Of a DNA stretch of 64,000 nucleotides, positions 51,848 to 61,121 are shown one piece after another. The stretch comes from Aedoeadaptatus coxii (lineage in GTDB: Bacteria; Bacillota; Clostridia; Tissierellales; Peptoniphilaceae). The notes under the pieces are model-generated. The model did no database searches and was not told the origin of the DNA. It saw only the letters and a list, made by a program, of their open reading frames with translations. Within the stretch, counting starts at the first letter, position 1, and each line of letters begins with the position of its first letter. The stretch covers positions 24,602 through 88,601 of the forward strand of contig NZ_KQ960183.1 of assembly GCF_001553115.1 (NCBI RefSeq), given 5' to 3'. Position numbers and translations under genes: made by a program.

Positions 51848-52029
51848 GACCAACAGAAAGACCAATGACTACACCCTTGTTTCTATTAAGGGCAGTGGAA
51901 CTTGGTCTTTCTGTTTCTGATTTATCCCTACTAACAATTGGACTTGTAAATGATATGTTTACAGAAAAGAATAACGATGAATATAAATACAAAGAAGTAG
52001 CTACGCAAGAAGATTATGATAAGTTCTAA
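51848..52029 (+). CDS. gpT-like extension made by frameshifting (gpGT)
   Basis: The -1 frame from the slip site reads RPTERPMTTPLFLLRAVELG and continues LSVSDLSLLTIGLVNDMFTE to TAA 52027-52029. The part from ATG 51865 (54 residues) matches the second tail chaperone of such phages. Its end overlaps the convergent relE gene by four bases. Only a few percent frameshifting is needed in lambda for correct tail assembly. Confidence 0.8.
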
Positions 52030-52355
52030 TCTTCAAGCTTAGCTACTCTTTTTTCAGCATCTTTATAGACTTTGGATTCGGCTCTTGCACCGATAATAAT
52101 GACAAGAACTTCATCATCTGATTTTTCCAATTTATAAACGATCCTAAGACCTGAACTCTTAAGTTTAATTTTCATAAGACCAGCAAGCTTAGAATCAGAA
52201 AGGTTAGAAAGAGGCTTGCCATACCCACCTTCAGTATTAGGAAGAGGATTTATTAAGATCCTCTTAAGTGCTTTATCGACAATTTTTCTTTGAGATCCAT
52301 CTAAGGCTTTATAGTCTTGGATGGCTTCTTTTATAAAGGATAGTTTATAGTTCAT
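52026..52355 (-). CDS. RelE/ParE-superfamily toxin
   Basis: 109 residues: YKLSFIKEAIQDYKALDGSQ, PLSNLSDSKLAGLMKIKLKS, GLRIVYKLEKSDDEVLVIII and a C-terminal ESKVYKDAEKR, the YoeB/RelE fold with basic active-site residues. It would cut mRNA on the ribosome. The gene overlaps the antitoxin by four bases (ATGA) and runs antisense to the tail operon. Confidence 0.88.
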   Translation of the reverse strand: MNYKLSFIKEAIQDYKALDGSQRKIVDKALKRILINPLPNTEGGYGKPLSNLSDSKLAGLMKIKLKSSGLRIVYKLEKSDDEVLVIIIGARAESKVYKDAEKRVAKLED

Positions 52356-52675
52356 TCGATTTCGTCCTCATCAAGAGGAGAGACTTCATTTAAATCGATA
52401 TGGAAGGCTTCTTCAAATTCATCTTGAGAAATTAAATCGGATTTATCCATTGATGACATCCTTGTATTGGCAAGCATAATATCTCTTGCATCTTCGAGCT
52501 CATCAATGAGTTTCGTATATTCATCAGGGGAAACAAGAATGCACTCAGGAGTGTTGTTCTTTAATACGACCTTGGAACCGTTCACTTTGACATCATCGAA
52601 AATACGTCCAGCTAGGCCTCGATTGAATTCAGAAATGGATACAGTCTTATTGGATAATTCTTTTACAAAATTCAT
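52352..52675 (-). CDS. Phd/YefM-type antitoxin
   Basis: 107 residues from ATG 52675, seven nt after GAGGTGA. The N-terminus ELSNKTVSISEFNRGLAGRI and VVLKNNTPECILVSPDEYTK is the Phd/YefM DNA-binding fold; the acidic C-terminus (FHIDLNEVSPLDEDE) neutralises the toxin. It should repress its own promoter through the tandem repeats at 52707-52730. Confidence 0.88.
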   Translation of the reverse strand: MNFVKELSNKTVSISEFNRGLAGRIFDDVKVNGSKVVLKNNTPECILVSPDEYTKLIDELEDARDIMLANTRMSSMDKSDLISQDEFEEAFHIDLNEVSPLDEDEIE

Positions 52676-52693
52676 ACTTATCACCTCAAGATA

Positions 52694-52722
52694 AGTATAG
52701 CAGAAATCGATAAAAACATCAA
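52694..52722 (-). promoter_or_regulatory. Toxin-antitoxin promoter
   Basis: On the minus strand TTGATG (52722-52717), 17-nt spacer, TATACT (52699-52694) with an extended TG. The start codon is about 20 nt downstream. Confidence 0.75.
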
Positions 52723-52730
52723 TAAAAACA
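52707..52730. repeat. Tandem 12-bp repeats over the toxin-antitoxin promoter
   Basis: TCGATAAAAACA (52707-52718) and TCAATAAAAACA (52719-52730), one difference, covering the spacer and -35; likely the antitoxin operator. Confidence 0.6.
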
Positions 52731-52764
52731 CTGATAAATATATCTTTAAAGAGGAGGTGAGATA

Positions 52765-55700
52765 TTGGCAAATAGAATAAAAGGAATAACTGTTGAGATT
52801 GGTGGAGATACTACCAAATTACAGACTGCACTAAAACAAGTAAATACGGAGATTAAGCATACTCAATCAGAACTTCGTGATGTTAACAAACTTCTTAAAC
52901 TTGATCCTGGAAACACTGAACTTATCTCACAAAAGCATAAGCTATTAGGACAGACCTTAGAAGAAACAAAGAACAAACTAACATCTTTAAAAGAGGCACA
53001 AAAACAAGCTGAACAGGCTCTTGCAGAAGGAAAGATTTCCCAAGAGCAATATGATGCCCTTAAACGTGAAATTATTGAAACAGAACAAGCCCTTAAATCT
53101 CTAGAAAGGCAAGGGGCAACCACTAATCAAACCCTTCAAAACATAGCTATTACTGGAGAAAAATGGCAAAACACAGGGCAAAATATAGAAAATGTAGGAA
53201 GAAAAATGATGCCAGTATCTCTTGCAGTAGCAGGTCTTGGGGTAGCGGCTGTAAAGACTGCATCAGATTTTGATTCGGGCATGTCCAAGGTAAAAGCGGT
53301 ATCTGGTGCAACAGGGTCCGACTTTGATGCCCTAAGGGAAAAGGCTCGTGAAATGGGAGCCAAGACCAAGTTCTCAGCATCTGAAGCGGCAGAGGCTATG
53401 AACTACATGGCAATGGCTGGTTGGAAAAGTAAGGACATGATTGGTGGTATCGAAGGAATTATGAACCTTGCTGCTGCGAGTGGTGAGGATCTAGCTACTA
53501 CTTCAGATATCGTGACAGATGCCCTTACAGCCTTTGGTTTAAAAGCAGAAGATTCTTCTCACTTTGCTGATGTTCTTGCTGCTGCATCATCTAATGCTAA
53601 TACCAATGTTTCATTAATGGGTGAGACCTTTAAATATGCTGCACCTATTGCTGGTGCCCTTGGCTATTCAGTTGAAGATACAGCAGTAGCTATAGGTTTA
53701 ATGGCTAACGCAGGAATAAAAGGTTCACAAGCAGGGACAGCCTTAAGGTCTGGACTAACAAGACTCGCATCACCAACTAAAGAAGTTATTAACGGAATGT
53801 CTATGTTGGGCTTATCTATTGAAGATGTGCAGGGCCTTTCACTTGATGAGACTTTAAGCACCTTTAGAGTAGCCTTTGCTAATTTAGATGGAACTCAAAA
53901 AGCACAAGCAGCATCCATGATATTTGGTAAAAATGCCATGTCTGGGATGTTGGCAATTATAAATGCCAGTGAGAAAGACTACAACAGTTTAAGTGATGCC
54001 ATCTATAACGCTGATGGAACAGCAGAAAAAATGGCTGCTACTATGCAGGATAACCTAGCTGGTCAATTAAAAATCCTACAATCTGCCTTAGAAGAATTAG
54101 CCATATCTTTTGGAGAACTTTTGATGCCTGCTGTTAGAAAAGCAGTAGATATATTAACAAAACTGGTAAATGGACTTAATGCACTTCCAGGACCAGTAAA
54201 GGGTATTATTGCAGGTATCGGTCTTTTTATAGCTGCTCTTGGACCTGTACTTATGATTGTAGGAAAACTTATCTGGTCAATAGGAACTATTATGACCAAA
54301 GGACCTCTAATAGTAGGAGGAATTACTAAGATAGTTGGAATATTTACAGGTACACTTATACCAGCAATCACTGCAGTAGTATCAGCCATTGGTATAGTTC
54401 CTATTGCTATTGGTGCAGTAATAGCTGGACTTGTTCTTTTATGGAAGAAGTGCGACTGGTTTAGAGAAGGAATAATCTCCATATGGGAAACTATTAAGGA
54501 ATCAACAGTTGCTATTTGGAATGGTATAAAAGAATTCTTCGTAAATCTATGGCAAGGGATATCTGATTCATGGACAAGTACCTGGACTGAAATCACAAGT
54601 TTTCTATCAGAATTCTGGTCTGGATTTATTGAAGGTGTTAAGACTACTTGGAAAGGCATCAAGGACTTCTTTGCCAATCTATGGAATGGACTTTCTGAAG
54701 GATGGAACAGTATATGGACATCTATAACAACTTTTCTAACTGAATCTTGGAATACCTTTATTGAAGGAGCAAAGAGTCTATGGCAAAGTTTAGGAGAATT
54801 CTTTACAAGCCTCTGGACGGGAATTCAAACTACTTTTACCAATATATGGACAGCTATTTCAACTACAACTACAGAAGTATTTACAGCAGTTGGAGAGTTT
54901 ATAAAAACTACTTGGGAAGGTGTTAAGACTTTAATTTCAACAGTTCTTGATGCAATCAAAGTAAAAGTAGAGACTATTTGGAATGGACTAAAAGAGTTTT
55001 TAACAACAGTCATCACTGCAATTGGAACATTTATATCCACATCCTGGACCAATATAAAAACGACAATTGAGACTATCTTGACTTCTATTAAGACAGTCCT
55101 TGAATCAATCTGGAATGGGATAAAGACCTTTATCTCATCAACAATGAATAATATTAAGTCCTTTGTTTCATCTGCTTGGAACTCCATAAAGTCGACTATT
55201 TCATCTGCAGTGAATACTGCAAAGTCAGCCGTATCGTCTGCCTTTAATTCTATGAGATCGAGTATTTCATCGACCATGGCAAATATTCAGTCCACTATTA
55301 GAAATGGATTTAATAATGCAGTTAATCACATTAAGAATTTAGCATCTCAAGCTTATACATGGGGAGCCGATATGATTAACGGAATTGCAAGAGGGATTAG
55401 AAGTGCGATTAGCAATGTGACATCGGCTGTATCGAATGTAGCATCAACTATTAGGTCTTACCTGCACTTCTCTGTTCCAGATGTTGGTCCACTTACCGAC
55501 TACGAATCATGGATGCCAGACTTTATGGAAGGTTTATCTAAGGGAATAGAAAAGAGCAGGAGACTAGTACAATCTTCAATGAAAAATGTTGCAAGTGATA
55601 TGGTTTTAAGCCCAAGCATATCAGCTGTTGGCATAGGTGGATATGATAAAGAATCTGCTGTAAATGGAATTGATATAGGAAGACAAATATCTGATGCAAT

Positions 55701-55830
55701 TGCAAACATAAATTTAAAATCTGAAAATACTGGAGATATAGTAATACCAGTTTATCTTGGAGGGACTCTCCTTGATGAAGTTATTGTCAATGCATCAATG
55801 CGTAAGAATTTAAGGAGTGGAGGTAGATAA
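52765..55830 (+). CDS. Tail tape measure protein
   Basis: 1021 residues from TTG 52765 behind GAGGAGGTGA. Residues 1-130 form coiled coils; 150-450 match the TP901 tape-measure core (GMSKVKAVSGATGSDFDALR, KFSASEAAEAMNYMAMAGWK). A hydrophobic stretch near 480-560 may form membrane helices. From about 570 to 850 the sequence is a run of Trp-rich repeats (variants of IWNGIKEFF, LWNGL, TWEGVKTLI). The length sets the tail length. Confidence 0.95.
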   Translation: MANRIKGITVEIGGDTTKLQTALKQVNTEIKHTQSELRDVNKLLKLDPGNTELISQKHKLLGQTLEETKNKLTSLKEAQKQAEQALAEGKISQEQYDALKREIIETEQALKSLERQGATTNQTLQNIAITGEKWQNTGQNIENVGRKMMPVSLAVAGLGVAAVKTASDFDSGMSKVKAVSGATGSDFDALREKAREMGAKTKFSASEAAEAMNYMAMAGWKSKDMIGGIEGIMNLAAASGEDLATTSDIVTDALTAFGLKAEDSSHFADVLAAASSNANTNVSLMGETFKYAAPIAGALGYSVEDTAVAIGLMANAGIKGSQAGTALRSGLTRLASPTKEVINGMSMLGLSIEDVQGLSLDETLSTFRVAFANLDGTQKAQAASMIFGKNAMSGMLAIINASEKDYNSLSDAIYNADGTAEKMAATMQDNLAGQLKILQSALEELAISFGELLMPAVRKAVDILTKLVNGLNALPGPVKGIIAGIGLFIAALGPVLMIVGKLIWSIGTIMTKGPLIVGGITKIVGIFTGTLIPAITAVVSAIGIVPIAIGAVIAGLVLLWKKCDWFREGIISIWETIKESTVAIWNGIKEFFVNLWQGISDSWTSTWTEITSFLSEFWSGFIEGVKTTWKGIKDFFANLWNGLSEGWNSIWTSITTFLTESWNTFIEGAKSLWQSLGEFFTSLWTGIQTTFTNIWTAISTTTTEVFTAVGEFIKTTWEGVKTLISTVLDAIKVKVETIWNGLKEFLTTVITAIGTFISTSWTNIKTTIETILTSIKTVLESIWNGIKTFISSTMNNIKSFVSSAWNSIKSTISSAVNTAKSAVSSAFNSMRSSISSTMANIQSTIRNGFNNAVNHIKNLASQAYTWGADMINGIARGIRSAISNVTSAVSNVASTIRSYLHFSVPDVGPLTDYESWMPDFMEGLSKGIEKSRRLVQSSMKNVASDMVLSPSISAVGIGGYDKESAVNGIDIGRQISDAIANINLKSENTGDIVIPVYLGGTLLDEVIVNASMRKNLRSGGR

Positions 55831-55831
55831 A

Positions 55832-56194
55832 TTGAAATATCAATCATATTTAATTATTGAAGGAGTAGATTTGCCTCTGCCAAATTCTTACGATTTGGAG
55901 TTTAGAGATATCGAGGCAGATACTGGAGGAGAGACAGAGGCAGGAACTATTCAGAGGGATATTGTTAGAAACAAAGTAGCAAGTATATCTGTAGGTTTTT
56001 CTTGCAGTCCTAAGCTTGTGAAGATATTGAGTGGTCTTGCTAACAAGTCTAATCTTAAAGTTAAATACTTAGATACAGAAAGTTTGGAACTCAAAGAGAC
56101 ACAAATGTATATAGACAAGTTGCAGGTCAAATTAATAAAAGATACTTCTTATAAAGGGTTGTGGGAAGTATCTTTTTCATTGGAGGAGTATTGA
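55832..56194 (+). CDS. Tail component downstream of tape measure
   Basis: 120 residues from TTG 55832 (GGAGGT upstream). Beta-rich: YQSYLIIEGVDLPLPNSYDL, DIVRNKVASISVGFSCSPKL and YKGLWEVSFSLEEY. Position suggests a distal tail or adaptor protein. Overlaps the next gene by one base (TGATG). Confidence 0.7.
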   Translation: MKYQSYLIIEGVDLPLPNSYDLEFRDIEADTGGETEAGTIQRDIVRNKVASISVGFSCSPKLVKILSGLANKSNLKVKYLDTESLELKETQMYIDKLQVKLIKDTSYKGLWEVSFSLEEY

Positions 56195-58065
56195 TGTATC
56201 CAATAAGCAATGAATATAAAACAGCAATCAAAAAGAACTCTCGTAAATTCTACTGGACAGGAAACATCATATTAAAAGATGAAACAATCATTCCATTTAC
56301 CAATAAAGATATTTTGAAAGGGTCTGGATACATTCATCGTTCTTGCTCTGGATCTTCTGAACTTGAAATTGGTACAGTTTATGCTGGAGAGTTTGGAATC
56401 AGTCTTTTTTCAAATATAGATAGGTATACTTTAGAGGATTCAAAGCTAGAACTTTTTTACCATCAAGAATTAGAGAATAAAAAGATAGAAACCATACCAA
56501 TGGGAATCTTTGATGTTACTGAGGCAAATAGGTCTAAGAAGATTTTAGAACTAAAAGGCTATGACTATATGCTTAGATTTGATAAGAATTTCCCAGTTAC
56601 AGATACCTTTGGCACAGCTTTTGAATTACTAAGTCTTTCATGTGAGAAGTGCAAGGTAGAACTAGGTATGACAGAAGATGAGGTAAAAGCTTTTGTAAAT
56701 GGAGAGGAAGTTCTGGCTATTTACCAAGACCATGATATAGAAACTTACAGGGACTTTATTCACTATATAGCATCAACCCTTGGTGCTTTTGCTGGGATTA
56801 GTCGTGATGGAAAATTAATTTTAAACAAGTATGCAGAAAGCATATCAACTGAAATTAAAACAAGAGAAAGATTTTCTTCATCAATATCAGATTTTAAGAC
56901 AAGATATACAGCCATCAATTCAACAAATGCAAAAACTAAAATAGCTGAATACTACTCTTTAGAAAATGATGATGGCTTAACTATGAACCTCAGCATAAAT
57001 CCTTTAATGCAATTAGGGCTTCCAGAAAAAAGAAAAAGAATGTGTGAGAGTTTATTAACAGAAATTTGTAAGATTCACCACACACCTTTTGACATGGTAA
57101 CCATAGGAGACCCTAGCCTTGATGTTGGAGATAGAATAGCTATTTCTTATCCAGAAGAAAAGATTGAAGGACTTATCACTGACATAGAATATAAAATAAA
57201 TAGCAAGCATAGAATTCTTGGTGTAGGAAAAAATCCCTATTTATCTAAAGCTAAGAGTAAGAATGATAAAAATATAGTTGGACTTTTAAACCAGATAGAA
57301 TCTGAAAAGTTAGTAGTTCATGCCTACTCAAACTATTCTGCCTTTAATCTTTCCACAACGGATACACCAATAATTCGTATAGAATTTGCCTCTAATAAAG
57401 AAACGGAGGCAATTTTTAATGCATCTATCTTGTTAAATATAATTTGTGATACCGAACAAAAAACTAGAAAGATATCCAGAGAGTTCAAGAAACAAGTAGA
57501 GGTTTTAAATAACGATGGAAAATCCTATAATCCTCTAAAGTTTGAAGAAAAAGAGGAAGTAGAAGAATTAGACTTTATTGAAAATATAGAAATACCAACA
57601 AGACTTGTTATTACTTATGTTTTCAATGATACGAAAATAGAACATCACATTCCAAAAGAAACCTACTTAAGTGGTGACCATATTCTAAATCTTTTTTACC
57701 CACTAACTAAACTGCAAGAGAAAACAATGAATAACTTCTCAGTGCTTATTAGGCTTGAATCAGGGCAAGCTATGATAGGTAAAGATAATGCTATCGCAGC
57801 TATCTCTGGTCAATCCTTAGGCTCTACAGAGGCTTGGGATGGAAAGATTAAGATTGATGAATCTTGGAAAAGAATAGAACTTAGTCATTCATTTCTTCTT
57901 AGGAAACTTAAAGCAGACTACAAAGTAGAAAGACAAATACCAACACCGATTATATTTAATGAAAAGGTAGGGAGATTTAAATATCAAGGATTAATGATTG
58001 GGAAATATAAAGAAGAGATTACTACAGAATTTAAAGATAAGGAGGAAGGAAATGCTCAAGGGTAA
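56194..58065 (+). CDS. Baseplate / tail-associated protein
   Basis: 623 residues. The N-terminal half resembles Tal/gp27-like baseplate hubs (SGYIHRSCSGSSELEIGTVY, MGIFDVTEANRSKKILELKG, DVGDRIAISYPEEKIEGLIT). The C-terminal part is beta-rich. It probably links tail tip and receptor-binding proteins; no lysozyme or peptidase motif is visible. The end overlaps the next gene by 14 nt. Confidence 0.75.
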   Translation: MYPISNEYKTAIKKNSRKFYWTGNIILKDETIIPFTNKDILKGSGYIHRSCSGSSELEIGTVYAGEFGISLFSNIDRYTLEDSKLELFYHQELENKKIETIPMGIFDVTEANRSKKILELKGYDYMLRFDKNFPVTDTFGTAFELLSLSCEKCKVELGMTEDEVKAFVNGEEVLAIYQDHDIETYRDFIHYIASTLGAFAGISRDGKLILNKYAESISTEIKTRERFSSSISDFKTRYTAINSTNAKTKIAEYYSLENDDGLTMNLSINPLMQLGLPEKRKRMCESLLTEICKIHHTPFDMVTIGDPSLDVGDRIAISYPEEKIEGLITDIEYKINSKHRILGVGKNPYLSKAKSKNDKNIVGLLNQIESEKLVVHAYSNYSAFNLSTTDTPIIRIEFASNKETEAIFNASILLNIICDTEQKTRKISREFKKQVEVLNNDGKSYNPLKFEEKEEVEELDFIENIEIPTRLVITYVFNDTKIEHHIPKETYLSGDHILNLFYPLTKLQEKTMNNFSVLIRLESGQAMIGKDNAIAAISGQSLGSTEAWDGKIKIDESWKRIELSHSFLLRKLKADYKVERQIPTPIIFNEKVGRFKYQGLMIGKYKEEITTEFKDKEEGNAQG

Positions 58066-59431
58066 ATCAGTCATTGAACTAACTGATGTGAGGACAAATA
58101 GGAAGGAGATATATGAAGATGAAAACTTAATAACGAATGCAGTCCCTGATTTATTAAGGCTCAATCCTATGGGGTTAATGTACCCTATGGGTGATTCGAG
58201 AATTACTCAATATGAAAAAGAAATATTTCCTATAGCAACTAAATGTTATGGTGGGATCCTTTTATTTGAGGATAAGTTAGAGGAAGATCCAAATAAAATA
58301 TTTGCTCCTTCTGATAATCAAATCATAGGCTATGCATCCAATGATGTAAATTCAACGGATGCACCAAGAAGAGGTTCAGCTAATCTTAATGAATCAACCC
58401 CTCTTGAAAATGGACACAAGTTTGTCTGGGACTTTTCTACATCACAGGCAAACGGAAGAATCTCTTCATTGGCATTAACACATTATAGAGGAGGGAAACA
58501 TTTTTATGGAGACACTCATGGTAAAGATCCCTTCCTATTATTAAATAAAATTAGCTTATGGAAAAACAGAGAAGTCTCGGACGCATATAACGGATGTGTT
58601 GAAATAGATGTTGAAAACAACACCTTGGTTTCAATATGGCCTTTAGACAACAAATCAATAGAATTAGTAAAACTTAAGGAACCATTTACGAGTATAGGTT
58701 TAAATGATCCAATTTACACTAAAGGATATAAAAATGAGGAAAGGATAACAATTGATGTATCAGAGTTTTTTAGTAAACTGAGTACTTGGAACGAATGTTG
58801 TTTTTATGACGGAGAAGATGGAAATTGGTATGGCTTTGGAACTTACAGAGATAAGCTAATAAGAATAAAAATAAATAAAAATGATTACTCAACGAAAATA
58901 GATGAGTGGGCATTAAATGAAATAAGATTAGGTAAATTAGGAAGTTACTATGAAAAAAATAGAAGTTACTGTCATAGATATGTATATAGCTGTATTAAAG
59001 ATGGCTACCTATATTCGATAAATTCATATAGTGCGGATAAAATCTATAAAATTAATATCAATAATCCTGTAGATATTTCTGTTATAGAATTAGGTAAAGA
59101 AGTTAGGACTTCGAAATATGGGGGAGAATACTGTTACCTATACAAGTGGGGAGACTATATATTAGGTTATGAATTTGCAATTGATAAAAAAGACCAAGTT
59201 ATAGTAAATAGTGTTTCTGACTATAACGGTGAGGGAATACCAAACTTAATGATGGATCCAAAGACAATCGGACCATTGGTCATTGGATTTGGAGGTTATG
59301 AGGAGAAGTTTTACAAACTTTTATTTCTTCACACCCCATACCTTGGAACAATTAATAACTTATCAAGCCCAATATTAAAAACGGCAGATAAGACAATGAA
59401 AATAACTTACACACTAACAGAGGAGGAATAA
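58052..59431 (+). CDS. Probable receptor-binding / upper baseplate protein
   Basis: 459 residues from ATG 58052 behind GGAGGAAGG. It starts KSVIELTDVRTNRKEIYEDE, then a conserved DLLRLNPMGLMYPMGDSRI, and has a long beta-rich part with Tyr/Asp repeats (YSADKIYKININNPVDISVI, YKWGDYILGYEFAIDKKDQ). The place before the holin and the composition suggest host recognition. No homologous domain can be named with certainty. Confidence 0.65.
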   Translation: MLKGKSVIELTDVRTNRKEIYEDENLITNAVPDLLRLNPMGLMYPMGDSRITQYEKEIFPIATKCYGGILLFEDKLEEDPNKIFAPSDNQIIGYASNDVNSTDAPRRGSANLNESTPLENGHKFVWDFSTSQANGRISSLALTHYRGGKHFYGDTHGKDPFLLLNKISLWKNREVSDAYNGCVEIDVENNTLVSIWPLDNKSIELVKLKEPFTSIGLNDPIYTKGYKNEERITIDVSEFFSKLSTWNECCFYDGEDGNWYGFGTYRDKLIRIKINKNDYSTKIDEWALNEIRLGKLGSYYEKNRSYCHRYVYSCIKDGYLYSINSYSADKIYKININNPVDISVIELGKEVRTSKYGGEYCYLYKWGDYILGYEFAIDKKDQVIVNSVSDYNGEGIPNLMMDPKTIGPLVIGFGGYEEKFYKLLFLHTPYLGTINNLSSPILKTADKTMKITYTLTEEE

Positions 59432-59432
59432 A

Positions 59433-59834
59433 ATGAATAAGTTTTTAGAAATACTAAAAGTATGTTTTACAGCTATCGGAGGATGGTTGGGATTTTATCT
59501 TGGAAGTGTAGATGCATTTATTTACACATTACTTGCTTTTGTAATAGCCGACTATTTGACAGGAGTTTTAAGAGCAGGGGTCGAAAGAAAGCTATCCTCA
59601 TCCATAGGATTTAGAGGGATAGCAAAAAAGATTATGATTTTTATAGTTGTAGGTATCGCAAACCTATGTGATGTAAATTTAATTAAAGGTGATGGAACAA
59701 TGATAAGAACAGCCATCATCTTTTTTTATATAGCAAATGAAGGGCTCTCTATTTTGGAAAACTCTGTAGCACTAGGCTTGCCAGTACCAGAAAAACTAAA
59801 GGCGATTTTAAAACAATTCAAGGAGGAAAAATAA
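59433..59834 (+). CDS. Holin (phage holin family 4/TcdE type)
   Basis: 133 residues with three membrane segments (FTAIGGWLGFYLGSVDAFIY, TLLAFVIADYLTG, MIFIVVGIANLCDV) and the family mark DYLTGVLRAGVERKLSSSIG. Holins form membrane holes that release the amidase. AGGAGG site; the amidase gene follows immediately. Confidence 0.92.
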   Translation: MNKFLEILKVCFTAIGGWLGFYLGSVDAFIYTLLAFVIADYLTGVLRAGVERKLSSSIGFRGIAKKIMIFIVVGIANLCDVNLIKGDGTMIRTAIIFFYIANEGLSILENSVALGLPVPEKLKAILKQFKEEK

Positions 59835-60644
59835 ATGAGTAATAGTCCATTAGTACAAGCAAGAATTCTCTCACCTAACCATAGCGGTAGAAGAAATCAA
59901 AGAATAACAAAAATTGCTATACACCACGCAGCAGGAGTTATAAATGGTAGAAATCTTGCTGGAGTATTTGTGCCAAGGTCAAGACGAGCATCAGCTAACT
60001 ACAACTTAGGATCCGATGGAGTAATTGTTTTAGGAGTAGATGAATCTAACAGAGCCTGGACAACCTCATCTTCCTGGTGTGATAACCGAGCAGTCACAAT
60101 TGAAGTAGGGAACTCTACGAGAGGTCCTCAGTGGTTAGTTTCTGATTACGTTTTAAATAGACTAATTGATTTAGTTACAGACATCTGCAGAAGAAATGGA
60201 ATCTATCCTTGTACCTATACTGGAGGCAAGGATGGTGTTCTTCAAAAACATGAGTGGTATTCTAATACAAATTGTCCTGGTCCATACCTAGGAAGTAAGT
60301 TTCCATATATAGCAAATGAAGTCAATAAAAGACTAAGAGGAAATAAGACTGTTAGCAAATCAATAGGTGGACTATATAGAGTTAGAAAATCTTGGTCTGA
60401 TGTAAAAAGCCAGAAAGGTGCGTTTAAGAATTTAGATAATGCTAAAAGATGTGCCGATAGATTTAGATTAAAAGTATTCGATGCTAATGGTAAGATAGTA
60501 TATCCAGTTGGGAAGTCAATCGATGATTTAGCAAGAGAAGTTATAAGTGGAAAATGGGGGAATGGAGAAGAAAGAAAAAGGAGATTAACTCAAGCTGGAT
60601 ATGATTATTATGCTATTCAGAGAAGAGTGAATCAATTAGTTTAA
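59835..60644 (+). CDS. N-acetylmuramoyl-L-alanine amidase (endolysin)
   Basis: 269 residues. Residues 1-155 are Amidase_2 with zinc ligands in ITKIAIHHAAG, LQKHEWYSNTNCPGP, and SWCDNRAVTIEVGNST. A SPOR-like linker (YRVRKSWSDVKSQKGAFKNL, RFRLKVFDANGKIVYPV) precedes a C-terminal CW_7 wall-binding domain (LAREVISGKWGNGEERKRRL). It cuts the amide bond between MurNAc and L-Ala to lyse the host. Confidence 0.93.
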   Translation: MSNSPLVQARILSPNHSGRRNQRITKIAIHHAAGVINGRNLAGVFVPRSRRASANYNLGSDGVIVLGVDESNRAWTTSSSWCDNRAVTIEVGNSTRGPQWLVSDYVLNRLIDLVTDICRRNGIYPCTYTGGKDGVLQKHEWYSNTNCPGPYLGSKFPYIANEVNKRLRGNKTVSKSIGGLYRVRKSWSDVKSQKGAFKNLDNAKRCADRFRLKVFDANGKIVYPVGKSIDDLAREVISGKWGNGEERKRRLTQAGYDYYAIQRRVNQLV

Positions 60645-60656
60645 TAAAATGATTAT

Positions 60657-60700
60657 GGCTTAATGGATTTTTAAATTAGAAATCCATTAAGCCTTTTTTT
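60657..60700 (+). terminator. Strong terminator at the end of the late operon
   Basis: Perfect 14-bp stem (60657-60670 with 60680-60693), 9-nt loop, seven T residues at 60694-60700. Confidence 0.92.
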
Positions 60701-60822
60701 ATTTTACCATCCTATTTCAGTATTTCTTATGGCATATATTAAGACCTTAATATTACTCAAAAACACTCTCTTTGTCCTAAGGAATATAGAGGAAAGAAAA
60801 TTAGGGTTAAAAATAGACCTTA

Positions 60823-60838
60823 TTTCTTTGCCTGTGAT
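60823..60838 (+). repeat. 16-bp sequence repeated near the early genes (copy 2)
   Basis: TTTCTTTGCCTGTGAT, identical to 27271-27286. It lies just before the AGGAGGTGG site of the gene at 60853. Confidence 0.6.
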
Positions 60839-60852
60839 ATAGGAGGTGGAGT

Positions 60853-61062
60853 ATGAGAGTGGAAAAGTTTGAAGGTAGAAAAGAAATTATAAAATCAGAA
60901 TACACTGAAAGGGATTTAAAGGCAGAGCTTAACTTTTATCTATCAGATAAGTTTATCCAAGACCTCTTTCTTTTAGACGAAATCAGTCTTGAAGAATATA
61001 GAAAAATTAGGAGAGAAAACATTAAAAAATTCAGACCTATTCTTTCAGAATTAATGCTATAA
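60853..61062 (+). CDS. Small helical protein preceding the recombinases
   Basis: 69 residues, charged: FEGRKEIIKSEYTERDLKAE, LNFYLSDKFIQDLFLLDEIS, LEEYRKIRRENIKKF. Resembles the short SHOCT-like proteins commonly found before serine recombinases in Firmicute elements. It may be a recombination directionality factor by position, but no evidence beyond that. Confidence 0.65.
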   Translation: MRVEKFEGRKEIIKSEYTERDLKAELNFYLSDKFIQDLFLLDEISLEEYRKIRRENIKKFRPILSELML

Positions 61063-61121
61063 GACTTGATAAATACTCACTTGTACGGGAATATAGCACT
61101 AGCAGAAAGGAGGTTGAATGG

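Noticed and set aside
52765..55830. Trp-rich repeats of the tape measure as a separate repeat element
   Set aside because: They are protein-level repeats typical of tape measure proteins and are diverged in DNA.
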